From contig NZ_FNJK01000001.1 of NCBI RefSeq assembly GCF_900104225.1, positions 248,001 to 312,000 on the forward strand: DNA of 64,000 nucleotides, written 5' to 3'. The notes under the pieces are model-generated. The model saw only the letters and a program-made list of their open reading frames with translations, was not told the DNA's origin and did not search any database. This stretch comes from Streptococcus equinus (GTDB taxonomy: Bacteria; Bacillota; Bacilli; Lactobacillales; Streptococcaceae). Shown here piece after piece: positions 22,955-31,996 of the stretch. The position numbers were made by a program, and so were the translations under genes. The stretch's first letter is position 1; each line of letters starts with the position of its first letter.

Positions 22955-23449
22955 ATGATTGAGTTAAAACCACTTGTTTCAAGTGACCGTGAACAATTTA
23001 TTAAAGATAATCAAGAAGCTTTCAATTATGGGGCCTTAGAGGAATTCGGCCAGCGTGATGACCATTTTGAAGAAGAGGAACAAATTATTTCCAGAGAAAC
23101 GATTGAAGAATCAATTGATAGCGGACAAGCCTACCGTATTTTTGATAATGGAAAGATTGTCGGTGGTCTTGTGGTGCGTGTTGATGGAGATAGGGGAGAT
23201 TTAGATTTGCTCTTTATTTCTCCTAAGTGTCATAGCAAAGGAATCGGCTACGCTGCCTGGTGTCAGATTGAAAAAATGTTTCCCCAAGTGAAAGTTTGGG
23301 AAACTGTGACACCGTATTTTGAAAAGCGTAATATCCATTTTTATGTCAATCGTTGTGGTTTTAAGATTGTTGAATTCTTTAACAGTCACCACAAAGATCC
23401 AAATGATGATGAAGCTTCAGAAATGTTTCGATTTGAAAAACGCCTATAG
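22955..23449 (+). CDS. GNAT family N-acetyltransferase
   Basis: The 164-residue protein begins MIELKPLVSSDREQFIKDNQEAF and has the acetyl-CoA-binding segment LLFISPKCHSKGIGYAAW, then a fold-closing strand around FEKRNIHFYVNRCGFKIVE. These are the usual GNAT features; the substrate is not known. AGAGG lies upstream of the ATG. It is the second of four GNAT-domain genes in this 5-kb stretch. Confidence 0.85.
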   Translation: MIELKPLVSSDREQFIKDNQEAFNYGALEEFGQRDDHFEEEEQIISRETIEESIDSGQAYRIFDNGKIVGGLVVRVDGDRGDLDLLFISPKCHSKGIGYAAWCQIEKMFPQVKVWETVTPYFEKRNIHFYVNRCGFKIVEFFNSHHKDPNDDEASEMFRFEKRL

Positions 23450-23474
23450 TTTCACTATTTAGGAGGAGAAGATT

Positions 23475-23651
23475 ATGAATAAAGAAAACGGAATTGCAAT
23501 GGGAATCAGCCTTGGAGTATTATTGGGGGCAGGAATCGGGATTTTGACGCATAGTATTGGCTTATGGGTGTCGTTAGGTATTTCCATTGGTCTCATCATT
23601 GGACTTCTTCTTGTGAAAGATGGCGATGATGATAATGATGAAATACAATAG
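23475..23651 (+). CDS. Small two-helix membrane protein
   Basis: A 58-codon gene with an AGGAGGAG SD. It encodes MNKENGIAMGISLGVLLGAG and a second hydrophobic stretch (SLGISIGLIIGLLLV), ending in an acidic tail (DGDDDNDEIQ). Regular glycines suggest tight helix packing. It follows the GNAT gene by 25 bases and ends at a strong terminator. Function unknown. Confidence 0.75.
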   Translation: MNKENGIAMGISLGVLLGAGIGILTHSIGLWVSLGISIGLIIGLLLVKDGDDDNDEIQ

Positions 23652-23670
23652 TAATAGTATTTAAATAAGA

Positions 23671-23699
23671 GCTGTCGTTTAGCTAACGGCAGTTTTTTG
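23671..23699 (+). terminator. Terminator after small membrane protein
   Basis: CTGTCGTT pairs with AACGGCAG (23672-23692), then TTTTTT. Confidence 0.85.
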
Positions 23700-23764
23700 T
23701 TTCAGAAAGTGTTATAATGTGCTCAAGTGATTTTTAAGAAAGTATTAGCCTTTGGGAGAGATTT

Positions 23765-24541
23765 ATGGTAATTGTACAAACGACTATGACATTCATAGTG
23801 TTAGGGATTTTATATAAAAGAATGGTTCAAAGAGAAATTCCTCAGCCTATTGAGAGAAGACAAGCAATTTTTCCAGTTTTCTTAGGACTTGCATCAGTAG
23901 TTATTTATGTATTACTTATTTATTGGCTTGATATCTTTTCTGCGATAGCTCGGATGTTATCGGTTCACTTTACACCACTTTTCAATGATATATGCTCAGC
24001 TATTTTTGCGGCTGCTTTTCCCGAAGAAGCGGCAAAATTAGCGATGATGCTACTTGCTTTTTGGATGTTCCGAGAAAAAATAAAGAATGTCTATGAGTAT
24101 GTATTGATTGGGGCAGCGGTTGGTTTTGGTTTTACCTTATTTGAAGAATTTTGTTATGGATTTGATCAGGACATAACTACTTTAGGTCGCTTGTTTACGG
24201 TTGCAGCTCATATGATTTTTGGAATGATTATGGCAAAGCATATTGGTTTAGCAAGGTATCAAAAGGCTTCAGAATTAGAAAGTGGCGATGCAGAATATAT
24301 CAAGGCAATTTTGACACCTTTCTTTTTGCATGCTGGTTTTGATGCTTTAGTTGATAATCCTTTTATCAATAATGAAGATGATTTTGCTATCCTATTTTTA
24401 GGGTTTTTGCTCGCCATAGCAGCAACGATTGCTCTCTTTGTTTTACAAATTGAGGTATTATCAGAATTTAAAAAGGATACTGAAAAGTATTGCCAGATGA
24501 CATTTTTATCAGAAACTGGCACAAAAAAGTCTAAAATCTGA
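23765..24541 (+). CDS. PrsW-family intramembrane metalloprotease
   Basis: The 258-residue membrane protein has about seven hydrophobic segments and all family motifs: E-E-x-x-K as Glu87, Glu88 and Lys91 in FPEEAAK; F-E-x-x-x-Y at 126-131; a histidine in TVAAHMIFG (His149); and H-x-x-x-D as His189 and Asp193 in FFLHAGFDAL. In B. subtilis PrsW cleaves the anti-sigma factor RsiW; no such partner is visible here and streptococci lack sigma-W, so the substrate is unknown. GGGAGAG precedes the ATG, and TATAAT lies near 23713. Confidence 0.85.
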   Translation: MVIVQTTMTFIVLGILYKRMVQREIPQPIERRQAIFPVFLGLASVVIYVLLIYWLDIFSAIARMLSVHFTPLFNDICSAIFAAAFPEEAAKLAMMLLAFWMFREKIKNVYEYVLIGAAVGFGFTLFEEFCYGFDQDITTLGRLFTVAAHMIFGMIMAKHIGLARYQKASELESGDAEYIKAILTPFFLHAGFDALVDNPFINNEDDFAILFLGFLLAIAATIALFVLQIEVLSEFKKDTEKYCQMTFLSETGTKKSKI

Positions 24542-24555
24542 TAGGGAATAGCTGA

Positions 24556-24588
24556 AAAACTGTTGTTCGTTGTAACGACAGTTTTTTT
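24556..24588 (+). terminator. Terminator after PrsW-like gene
   Basis: AAAACTGTTGTT pairs with AACGACAGTTTT across a six-base loop, followed by further T residues. Confidence 0.85.
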
Positions 24589-24641
24589 ATGATAGAATTC
24601 AGATATCATAATATTCTGATAATTACAAAGGAGGTTTTTGG

Positions 24642-25544
24642 ATGAAAACAGTACTTGTAACAGGTGGAACAGTTTTTGTGAGCAAGTATGCGGCAGCTTA
24701 CTTTCTTAAACAAGGCTATGATGTCTATGTGCTTAATCGAAATACCAAGACGCAAGTTGAAGGCGTGACTTTGATTCAAGCTGATCGACACAACTTGGAA
24801 AATCGACTGAAGGGTTTACATTTTGACCTTGTTTTGGATGTAACAGCCTACAAGGCTGATGACATTACTTGTCTTGTGGAAGCACTTGATTCATTTGGAA
24901 CTTACATCATGATTAGTTCAAGTTCTGTCTATCCAGAAAATGGCCCACAACCATTTTTAGAAACTTCCCAAGTCGGTGAGAATAAGTTCTGGGGACAATA
25001 CGGCCTCGATAAAATTGCTGCTGAAAAGCGGTTGCAAGAGTTGGTACCAGAGGCTTATATATTACGACCTCCTTACTTATACGGACCGATGAATAATGTC
25101 TATCGCGAAGCTTTTGTTTTTGATTGTGTAAAGGATGATTTACCTTTTTACCTTCCACGTCAAGGAGAATTAAAGTTACAATTTTTCTATATTAAGGATT
25201 TGTGCCGTATGGTAGAAAGGATTTTTGAAAAGCAGCCAAAAGAGCATCTCTATAATGTTGGCAATTACCAAGCAATAACTGTTCGTCAGTGGGTGAAACT
25301 TTGCTATGCTTGTAGCAATAAAATTCCAGAATTCATCGAAGTATTTGATGATGTGAACCAACGAAATTATTTTAGCTTCTATGATTATGAGTACTTTTTA
25401 GATGTTGAAAAGCAAAGAAAGTTACTTCCTGATTTGACTCCTTTAGAAATCGGTCTAAAAGAATCTTATATATGGTATGAAAATCACATTTTCGATGTGA
25501 AAAAGAAACCATTTTTTGATTACATCAATGCGCATTTAAAGTAA
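24642..25544 (+). CDS. NAD-dependent epimerase/dehydratase family protein
   Basis: The 300-residue extended-SDR protein begins MKTVLVTGGTVFVSKYAA, a Rossmann nucleotide-binding start in which the last glycine of the usual G-x-x-G-x-x-G is serine. The catalytic pair Y-x-x-x-K is present as YGLDK, preceded by ISSSSVY. RPPYLYGP fits the substrate-binding region. The substrate is unknown. AAGGAGG lies before the ATG. A transglutaminase-like gene follows 12 bases later, then two acetyltransferases, all on one strand. Confidence 0.85.
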   Translation: MKTVLVTGGTVFVSKYAAAYFLKQGYDVYVLNRNTKTQVEGVTLIQADRHNLENRLKGLHFDLVLDVTAYKADDITCLVEALDSFGTYIMISSSSVYPENGPQPFLETSQVGENKFWGQYGLDKIAAEKRLQELVPEAYILRPPYLYGPMNNVYREAFVFDCVKDDLPFYLPRQGELKLQFFYIKDLCRMVERIFEKQPKEHLYNVGNYQAITVRQWVKLCYACSNKIPEFIEVFDDVNQRNYFSFYDYEYFLDVEKQRKLLPDLTPLEIGLKESYIWYENHIFDVKKKPFFDYINAHLK

Positions 25545-25556
25545 GGGAGGGCGTTT

Positions 25557-26153
25557 ATGAATCAAGAATTTTTAGAAGAAAGTGACTATGTTGATTATCT
25601 TCATCCTGAAATTCAAAAACTTGCTCACCAATTAAAAAACGAGAGTAACGATGAAATAGATTTAGTCAAAAACACCTTCCATTTTGTGCGAGATAAAATT
25701 TCACATTCTTGGGATGTGAAAGATCATCGCGTAACAGTTTCAGCTAGTGACTGTCTTATAGAAGGTGTCGGAATTTGTTGGGCAAAATCAAATCTTTTAG
25801 CCGCACTTTTTAGAGCAAATGGCATTCCTTCTGGCTTTTCCTATCAACGATTGATACTTGGTTCTACACCTGACACAGGTTATTGTATTCATGCTCTTAA
25901 TACTGTTTATCTTGATTCTTTAGGAAAATGGGTACGCCTAGATGCCAGAGGAAATAAAAAGAATGTTCAAGCAGAGTTTTCGCTAGATGAGGAACGATTA
26001 GCTTTTTATCCAGATGCGGAAGGTGAAGTAGATTATCACGATAATCATGCAAAACCAGATCAAGGCTTGATGACGGTACTAGAAAAGAGTACAGATGCTA
26101 TTGATATGTACCTGCATCATTTACCCGATAGATTAACTTGCGAAGTGAAGTAA
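25557..26153 (+). CDS. Transglutaminase-like domain protein
   Basis: The 198-residue protein has the catalytic triad of the transglutaminase/protease superfamily: Cys74 in EGVGICWAKSNLLAAL, His112 in CIHALNTVYL and Asp129 in WVRLDARGN. There is no signal peptide, so it acts in the cytoplasm. Such domains usually hydrolyse or transfer amides; the substrate is not known. It lies 12 bases after the epimerase gene and 9 before the next GNAT gene, so probably one operon. Confidence 0.83.
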   Translation: MNQEFLEESDYVDYLHPEIQKLAHQLKNESNDEIDLVKNTFHFVRDKISHSWDVKDHRVTVSASDCLIEGVGICWAKSNLLAALFRANGIPSGFSYQRLILGSTPDTGYCIHALNTVYLDSLGKWVRLDARGNKKNVQAEFSLDEERLAFYPDAEGEVDYHDNHAKPDQGLMTVLEKSTDAIDMYLHHLPDRLTCEVK

Positions 26154-26162
26154 AGGAGCGAT

Positions 26163-26627
26163 ATGCTATTTAAAAAGGCTAATATTTCTGATATAGATAC
26201 CTTGGTGTCAACACGGCTTGAAGTGTTACGGGCGGCAAATCTATTAGAGCCTTCCGTGGATTTAAGTCATTTGGCTAAAAGTTCAAAGGAGTATTATCAA
26301 GAAGCTCTGTCAAATGGCAATCACACGGCGTTTTTGGTTTATGATGCCGACAAAGTTGTTGCAACAGGGGCAATTTCTTATTATCAAGTTATGCCAACTT
26401 ATCATAATCCGTCAGGAAAAAAGGCTTATATCATGAACATGTATGTGGCTCCAGAATATCGTAGACGCGGGATTGCGAGCAGTTTATTAGATTTGTTGAT
26501 TGCTGATTCAAGAGAACGTGGCATTGACTTCATCACGCTTGAAGCGACTCATATGGGAAGAAAACTTTATGACCATTATGGCTTTTGTCAAATGAGTGAT
26601 GAAATGCAATATCATAATAAAGAATAA
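26163..26627 (+). CDS. GNAT family N-acetyltransferase
   Basis: The 154-residue protein has the GNAT core MYVAPEYRRRGIASSLLDLLI with the acetyl-CoA pyrophosphate loop RRRGIA, and the closing motif LYDHYGFCQM. The SD AAAGGAGC lies just upstream of the ATG. Substrate unknown. It is the third GNAT gene in the region. Confidence 0.87.
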   Translation: MLFKKANISDIDTLVSTRLEVLRAANLLEPSVDLSHLAKSSKEYYQEALSNGNHTAFLVYDADKVVATGAISYYQVMPTYHNPSGKKAYIMNMYVAPEYRRRGIASSLLDLLIADSRERGIDFITLEATHMGRKLYDHYGFCQMSDEMQYHNKE

Positions 26628-26678
26628 GGCGCGTGGTGTTATCATAGACACTGCTGAATAAAGAAATGAGGATATCAA

Positions 26679-27089
26679 ATGGCGGCAGATATTGATTATA
26701 AATCTATTCAAAATTTTAAATGTAGTGATTTAGAACGTTTGTTTCTGTCAGTGGAATGGTCATCTGGTCATTTTCCTGAAAAATTAGTCCTTGCTATGCA
26801 GAATTTTAAAACCGTTTATTCGGCTTGGGATGGGGATAAATTAATAGGGATGATTTGTGTCATGGATGATGGGGTCATGAATGCCTATATTCATTATTTG
26901 CTCGTTGATCCTGACTATCAAGGGCATACTATCGGAAGAAAACTGATTCAGATGGTAAAAGAAAAATACAAGTCTTTCATGCGAATTGCTGTGATTGGCT
27001 ATAATAAGGAAATTGACTTTTATGAGAATTGTGGCTTTGTTAAAAGTGAAAATTGCTCACCGCTTTTTATTACATCGCTATGGACTTAG
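26679..27089 (+). CDS. GNAT family N-acetyltransferase
   Basis: The 136-residue protein carries YLLVDPDYQGHTIGRKLIQ, a GNAT acetyl-CoA loop, and FYENCGFVKSE at the end. The ATG at 26679 has a modest SD (AATGAGG). It is a short form lacking some N-terminal secondary structure of larger GNATs. Substrate unknown. Confidence 0.83.
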   Translation: MAADIDYKSIQNFKCSDLERLFLSVEWSSGHFPEKLVLAMQNFKTVYSAWDGDKLIGMICVMDDGVMNAYIHYLLVDPDYQGHTIGRKLIQMVKEKYKSFMRIAVIGYNKEIDFYENCGFVKSENCSPLFITSLWT

Positions 27090-27127
27090 TTTTTAATATT
27101 AATGAGTGAGAAGGAATAACTGAATAT

Positions 27128-27249
27128 CTTGTTAAATTAACAAGAGAAAGTCGCTGAAAGTTTGTCGCAGTTATCAAAAGTTAAGAATACTTATTTTAGA
27201 AATAAACGTCATTTTTTTGATAGCGCTTACTGACTTCCTGTGATATACT
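27128..27249. promoter_or_regulatory. Inverted repeat, cre-like site and extended -10 before the deaminase gene
   Basis: CTTGTTAA-A-TTAACAAG (27128-27144) is a perfect 8-1-8 inverted repeat. TTGATAGCGCTTACTG (27217-27232) matches 14 of 16 cre positions. An extended -10, TGATATACT, ends at 27249. CcpA control of the deaminase gene is plausible; the factor for the first repeat is unknown. Confidence 0.5.
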
Positions 27250-27279
27250 GAAAGTGTCTGATAGGAAGGGGTGTTTTTG

Positions 27280-27756
27280 ATGCCAAATGAAACATTAGAA
27301 ATTTATATGCAAAAGGCTATTGAAGAAGCTTATGATGGAATTCATAAGGGAGATGGCGGTCCTTTTGGTTCAGTTGTTGTGAAAGACGGTGAGATTATCG
27401 GCCGTGGTCACAATATGGTTATTGGAAAGAATGACCCAACAGCACATGGAGAATTACTATCTATTCGTGAAGCTAGTCAAAAGTTGAATAATTTTGATTT
27501 ATCTGGATGTATTCTGGTATCAACTGGTGAGCCAAGTTTGCTGAGTTTAGCAGCATGTCTTTGGGCAAACATTGATAAAATCTATTATGGCTGCTCAAAT
27601 GATGATATTGCAAAAATTGGTTTTCGCAATGAAAAATTAGATGACATTGTTAATAGCTTGTCACATCTTCCTAAAAATTATTTAAACCAAATATGTCATG
27701 AAGATTGTTTAAAACTATTTGACGATTATCAAAAAATAAATCATGATCTTTATTGA
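27280..27756 (+). CDS. Cytidine/guanine deaminase-fold protein lacking zinc cysteines
   Basis: The 158-residue protein aligns with guanine deaminase and related CMP/dCMP deaminases: DGGPFGSVVVKDG at about 25-37 and the active site DPTAHGE with His56 and Glu58. The usual E-P-C-x-x-C that supplies two zinc cysteines reads EPSLLS here, with Ser86 and Ser89. It may therefore be inactive or use zinc differently. Start is the ATG at 27280 with AGGAAGGGG upstream; GTG 27271 is possible but lies in the SD. A cre-like site precedes it. Confidence 0.8.
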   Translation: MPNETLEIYMQKAIEEAYDGIHKGDGGPFGSVVVKDGEIIGRGHNMVIGKNDPTAHGELLSIREASQKLNNFDLSGCILVSTGEPSLLSLAACLWANIDKIYYGCSNDDIAKIGFRNEKLDDIVNSLSHLPKNYLNQICHEDCLKLFDDYQKINHDLY

Positions 27757-27780
27757 TTTGAGTGGTTCAAGAGATTTTTA

Positions 27781-27808
27781 GCTGTAGCAGGATATGCTAC
27801 AGTTTTTT
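27781..27808 (+). terminator. Terminator after deaminase gene
   Basis: CTGTAGCA pairs with TGCTACAG across a short loop, followed by TTTTTT. Confidence 0.85.
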
Positions 27809-27843
27809 CATCGATAAAATGATATGATGATTGAGGTATTTCT

Positions 27844-28056
27844 ATGACAGGATTGGTTAGTAAAAAAATCATTATTTTGCCAGTGTTATTCTGATTTGGT
27901 AACGCTATTAGCAACTGTATTGGTTCCGCTCAGACGGAGGTTCACATTTTTTATGCTGAAAAAATGGGTAAGAAATACTTGAAATGTTATCAAAAACATT
28001 TTAAAAATCCAATCATTCACCTGAAGGTTGAAAATAATCTGAAAATTTACTTTTGA
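27844..28056 (+). pseudogene. Decayed small gene, family not recognised
   Basis: A frame opens with ATG (MTGLVSKKIIILPVLF), meets TGA at codon 17, and continues in frame to 28056 with GNAISNCIG and AEKMGKKYLKCYQKHFKNP, which looks like real protein, perhaps part of a membrane protein. The 530-bp gap between the deaminase and SulP genes holds only this relic, a weak hairpin near 28151-28193, and AT-rich DNA. Confidence 0.4.
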
Positions 28057-28242
28057 ATTTTTGTGGATTTTCAAAAAACGCGGCTAAAACAGCGTACAGC
28101 GCTTACAATTTTAAATCAGAATGATTTTTGATTCAAAATCCAAAATCTGTAAACTAGCGGAGCTAAAAACTAGTAAATAAAGCTAGTTTTTCCCTTGATA
28201 TACCTAGAATTCTCACTTTTGGTGTGATAAAATGGTAATGTG

Positions 28243-28264
28243 AGTTCTCGTAAGCGTCTGAGAA
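28243..28264 (+). promoter_or_regulatory. Inverted repeat in the SulP gene leader
   Basis: GTTCTC, ten bases, GAGAAC lies about 20 bases before the SulP start and after a -10-like TAAAAT near 28228. It could be an operator or an mRNA hairpin near the ribosome binding site. Confidence 0.4.
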
Positions 28265-28286
28265 CAAATAAAAGTAGGAGGAAAAG

Positions 28287-29939
28287 ATGGACGCTTTTAA
28301 GTATATTAAGCCAAAACTGTTCAGTACTCTTAAAAATTATTCGGGTGCACAGTTTGCAAAAGACCTTGTTGCGGGGATTATTGTGGCAATCATTGCCCTA
28401 CCATTGTCAATTGCCTTAGCGATTGCATCAGGTGTTAATCCAGAACAAGGTCTTTATACTGCAGTTGTCGCAGGTTTTTTTATTTCATTTTTAGGTGGTA
28501 GTCGTGTTCAAATCGGTGGACCGACTGCAGCATTCGTAGTCATCATCTACGGTATTATTGCACAATATGGTATGGCAGGTCTTACCATTGCAACATTCTT
28601 AGCTGGTATTATGATGATTGTGATGGGACTTCTTCGTTTTGGAGATTTGATTAAATTCATTCCTAAAACAATCACAGTTGGGTTCACATTAGGGATTGCT
28701 GTCGGAATCTTTGTTGGACAAATCAAAGATTTCTTAGGACTTGATATGGGTGCCGTTCCAGCTGAATTCGTTGAAAAAATGGTAGCCTACGCTCAACATT
28801 TAAATACAATTAACTGGCCAACACTATTGATTGGTATGATTGCTTTGTTAATCCAAATCTTCTGGCCACGTGTTTCTCAAAAAATCCCTGGTTCTCTCGT
28901 TGCTATTATTGTGACAACAGCACTTGTTGGATTTGGTCACATGTCTGTTAAAACAATTGGTGACTTGTACACAATCAAAGCTGGTTTGCCTTCATTCACA
29001 ATGCCAAGCCTTTCGTTTGGTTTAGTTCGTCAAATGATTTCACCAGCCTTCACCATTGCTATCCTTGCCTCAATTGAATCACTTCTTTCATGTGTGGTTT
29101 CTGATGGTATGATTGGTAGCCACCATCGTTCAAATGCTGAATTGGTCGGACAAGGTGTTGGTAATATGATGTCTGCCTTATTTGGTGGTATTCCTGCAAC
29201 TGGAGCTATTGCTCGTACAGCAGCCAATGTTAAAAATGGTGGACGTACACCGATTGCTGGTATGACACATGCAGTAACTCTTCTTTTAATCCTATTGTTC
29301 TTGATGCCATATGCTTCACTTATTCCAATGAGCTGTTTAGCATCAATCTTGATTATGGTTGCATACAATATGAGTGGATGGCGTACATTTGTACACATGC
29401 TTAAAAAAGCACCTAAGAGTGATATCGCTGTTTTGGTTATTACACTTGTATTGACAGTCTTCTTTGACCTTGTAGTAGCTATCGAATTTGGTATGGTTTT
29501 GGCTGCCTTCTTATTCCTTAAACGCATGTCAGACGTTGCAGCAGTTCGTCAATGGGTTGATAAAGATAGTCTTGATGATGCTGAACTTTCTGAGAATACT
29601 GATTTGAAACATGTTCCAAATAACACAGTTGTTTACGAAATCTTCGGATCATTATTCTTTGGTGCCGCTAATGACTTCCTTAACTTTACCCACGAAGAAG
29701 GAAAAAATGTCTTGATTCTTCGTATGCGTAATGTTCCTGCAATGGATATTTCAGGACTTGAAGCACTTGAAGAAACACTTGAAATCTGCCAAAAACGTGG
29801 TATGACATTGATTCTTTCTCATGTTAATAAACAACCATATCGTGTGATGGAAAAAGCTGGCTTTATCGAAAAAGTTGGTCAAGAAAATCTTTGTGAAAAT
29901 ATTGATGCCTCACTTAAACGTGCAGCAAGTCTTGCATAA
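28287..29939 (+). CDS. SulP-family inorganic anion transporter
   Basis: The 550-residue protein has the SulP membrane core of about 10-12 segments (ALPLSIALAIASGVNPEQGLYTA; GGPTAAFVVI; NMMSALFGGIPATGAIART) followed by a cytoplasmic STAS domain from about residue 440 (VVYEIFGSLFFGAAN, MDISGLEALEE). Members carry sulfate, bicarbonate or other anions; the ion here cannot be told. GTAGGAGG precedes the ATG. It stands alone between a relic gene and a terminator. Confidence 0.93.
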   Translation: MDAFKYIKPKLFSTLKNYSGAQFAKDLVAGIIVAIIALPLSIALAIASGVNPEQGLYTAVVAGFFISFLGGSRVQIGGPTAAFVVIIYGIIAQYGMAGLTIATFLAGIMMIVMGLLRFGDLIKFIPKTITVGFTLGIAVGIFVGQIKDFLGLDMGAVPAEFVEKMVAYAQHLNTINWPTLLIGMIALLIQIFWPRVSQKIPGSLVAIIVTTALVGFGHMSVKTIGDLYTIKAGLPSFTMPSLSFGLVRQMISPAFTIAILASIESLLSCVVSDGMIGSHHRSNAELVGQGVGNMMSALFGGIPATGAIARTAANVKNGGRTPIAGMTHAVTLLLILLFLMPYASLIPMSCLASILIMVAYNMSGWRTFVHMLKKAPKSDIAVLVITLVLTVFFDLVVAIEFGMVLAAFLFLKRMSDVAAVRQWVDKDSLDDAELSENTDLKHVPNNTVVYEIFGSLFFGAANDFLNFTHEEGKNVLILRMRNVPAMDISGLEALEETLEICQKRGMTLILSHVNKQPYRVMEKAGFIEKVGQENLCENIDASLKRAASLA

Positions 29940-29956
29940 TAGTGGTTATAGATAAA

Positions 29957-29988
29957 TAAATCCTGCAGAAAATCTGTGGGATTTTTTA
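29957..29988 (+). terminator. Terminator after SulP gene
   Basis: AAATCCTGCAGA pairs with TCTGTGGGATTT, followed by more T. The remaining 300 bases up to the next gene hold AT-rich DNA and the promoter described next. Confidence 0.8.
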
Positions 29989-30212
29989 TAATGTCAGCTT
30001 TTCTAACTAATTTTAGACCCAAAAGAGATAAGAAGTAGTGATAAGTTTTTTTAATTTTTGGCAAAAATGAAAAGACTAGTGACGTTAGACTAGCTAAAAA
30101 TGCCATAAAAAAGGGTTGAAAGCTTGATTTTTCAATGATTTTCACCATTTTACAGCCATAAATGACATATGATTATCATAAATGAACTTTTTGAAATATT
30201 TATTAATTTTAA

Positions 30213-30248
30213 AATTTTCTGTATTTTTAGATAATAGTGTGTTATAAT
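30213..30248 (+). promoter_or_regulatory. Promoter with CodY-like box, first peptide-binding gene
   Basis: AATTTTCTGTATTTT (30213-30227) matches 12 of 15 positions of the CodY consensus. TATAAT is at 30243-30248. The same arrangement precedes the second paralogue at 32300, so promoter and gene were duplicated together. CodY control of peptide uptake is known in streptococci and lactococci; here it is inferred. Confidence 0.55.
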
Positions 30249-30291
30249 ACCAGACATACCGAAAGAAAGTTTATGGTAGGAGGAATTTTTT

Positions 30292-31938
30292 ATGGAAAAC
30301 AAATCAACTTGGAAACGTGTTGGTCTGGGAGCGGTTAGTTTGGCTTCAGTCGCTCTATTAGCAGCATGTGGTGGTGGCAATAAATCTGCTGCCAACAAAG
30401 ATGAAATCAATTGGTACACACCAACTGAAATCTTGTCGCTTGATATTTCAAAAAATACTGACCAATATTCAGCGTTAGCTATTGGGAATTCATCAAGTAA
30501 CCTTCTTCGTGTTGATAAAAATGGTAATCCCAAACCTGACTTGGCTAAAAGCGTTGAAGTATCTGAGGATGGATTGACTTACACAGCAACTTTGCGTGAT
30601 GGTCTTAAATGGTCTGACGGAAGTGCATTGACAGCAGATGATTTTGTTTATACTTGGCAACGAATGGTTGATCCAAAAACAGCATCAGAATATTCTTATC
30701 TAGCTGTTGAATCTCACTTGGAAAATGCTGACAAAATTAATTCTGGTGAAATCACTGACCTTAACCAACTTGGTGTAAAAGCTGATGGTAATAAAGTGAC
30801 TTTCACATTGACAAGTCCATGTCCTCAATTCAAATATTACCTTGCTTTTTCTAACTTCATGCCACAGAAAAAAGCATTTGTTGAAAAAGAAGGCGATAAA
30901 TACGCAACAACTTCAAAAAATCAACTATACTCAGGCCCATATACAATTAAAGGTTGGAACGGTAGCGATGGTAGCTTCACTTTAGTTAAAAATAAATACT
31001 ATTGGGATGCTAAACATGTCAAAACTAAAAAAGTTAACCTTCAAGCTATCAAAAAAGCTGATACAGCTGTTCAAATGTACAAAAATGGTGAGCTAGACAC
31101 AGCTAATATTTCTGCAACATCATCTATCTACAAAGCTAATAAAACTAATAAAGATGCAGTGGCAGTTCCAGAAGCACGTATGTCTTATATCGTTTACAAC
31201 GAAACTGGTTCAGTTGCCCCTCTTGCCAATGAAAAAATCCGTCAAGCTCTTAACCTAGCAACAGACCGTAAAGGTATTGTTGAAGCAGCTATTGATACAG
31301 GTTCAAAACCAGCCACAGCACTTCCTACACCAGGTCTTGCTAAATTAACTGATGGAACAGATCTTTCAAAATACGTTGAACCAGGTTACAAGTATGATGA
31401 AAAAGCTGCCGCTAAATTATTCAAAGAAGGGTTGTCAGAACTTGGAACAAACTCAGTTAAATTGACTGTTACCGCTGACTCTGATGATGCCGTAACTAAA
31501 GCAGCTGTTGACTACATCAAACAAAGTTGGGAAGAAGCTCTTCCAGGATTGAAGATTGAAGAAAAATTTGTTACCTTCAAACAACGTCTTGAAGATACTA
31601 AGAACCAAAACTTTGAAGTTGCTCTTGTAGCATGGGGTGGTGACTATCCAGAAGGTTCAACATTCTATGGTTTGTTCTCATCTAATTCAGCATACAACTA
31701 TGGTAAAGTGTCAAGCCCTGAATTTGACGCAGCTTATAACAAGGCTTTAACAACTGATGCTTTGGATACTGATGCGGCTGCTGAAGACTATAAAGCAGCT
31801 GAAAAAGCTCTTTACGATGGAGCACACTACAATCCAATTTACTTCCGTAGTACTAAATGGCTTCAAAATCCAGATATCAAAGGACTTGTTCGTAACTCAA
31901 CTGGTTTAACTGTCGATTTCACTTACGCTCACAAATAA
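30292..31938 (+). CDS. Oligopeptide ABC transporter substrate-binding lipoprotein (OppA family), copy 1
   Basis: The 548-residue lipoprotein has a signal peptide with lipobox LLAAC (about residue 26) and the family-5 binding-protein features KPDLAKSVEVSEDGLTYTATL, LKWSDGSALTADDFVYTWQR and PEGSTFYGLF. It would hold peptides outside the cell and pass them to an Opp permease, but no permease or ATPase gene lies nearby. The next gene is a close paralogue of the same length. GGTAGGAGG precedes the ATG. It could also be a pheromone-binding protein. Confidence 0.92.
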   Translation: MENKSTWKRVGLGAVSLASVALLAACGGGNKSAANKDEINWYTPTEILSLDISKNTDQYSALAIGNSSSNLLRVDKNGNPKPDLAKSVEVSEDGLTYTATLRDGLKWSDGSALTADDFVYTWQRMVDPKTASEYSYLAVESHLENADKINSGEITDLNQLGVKADGNKVTFTLTSPCPQFKYYLAFSNFMPQKKAFVEKEGDKYATTSKNQLYSGPYTIKGWNGSDGSFTLVKNKYYWDAKHVKTKKVNLQAIKKADTAVQMYKNGELDTANISATSSIYKANKTNKDAVAVPEARMSYIVYNETGSVAPLANEKIRQALNLATDRKGIVEAAIDTGSKPATALPTPGLAKLTDGTDLSKYVEPGYKYDEKAAAKLFKEGLSELGTNSVKLTVTADSDDAVTKAAVDYIKQSWEEALPGLKIEEKFVTFKQRLEDTKNQNFEVALVAWGGDYPEGSTFYGLFSSNSAYNYGKVSSPEFDAAYNKALTTDALDTDAAAEDYKAAEKALYDGAHYNPIYFRSTKWLQNPDIKGLVRNSTGLTVDFTYAHK

Positions 31939-31960
31939 TTAATAACCTCTCTAAAAAAAC

Positions 31961-31996
31961 AAAACAAGGTTGACTCTTAGTCGACCTTGTTTTTGT
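31961..31996 (+). terminator. Terminator between the two peptide-binding genes
   Basis: ACAAGGTTGACT pairs with AGTCGACCTTGT around a three-base loop, then TTTTT. The two genes are therefore separate units. The following 300 bases are AT-rich with no gene seen, up to the promoter at 32300. Confidence 0.9.

Noticed and set aside
27886..28074. Minus-strand 62-codon frame before the SulP gene
   Set aside because: No SD; it lies opposite the better explained relic frame at 27844.
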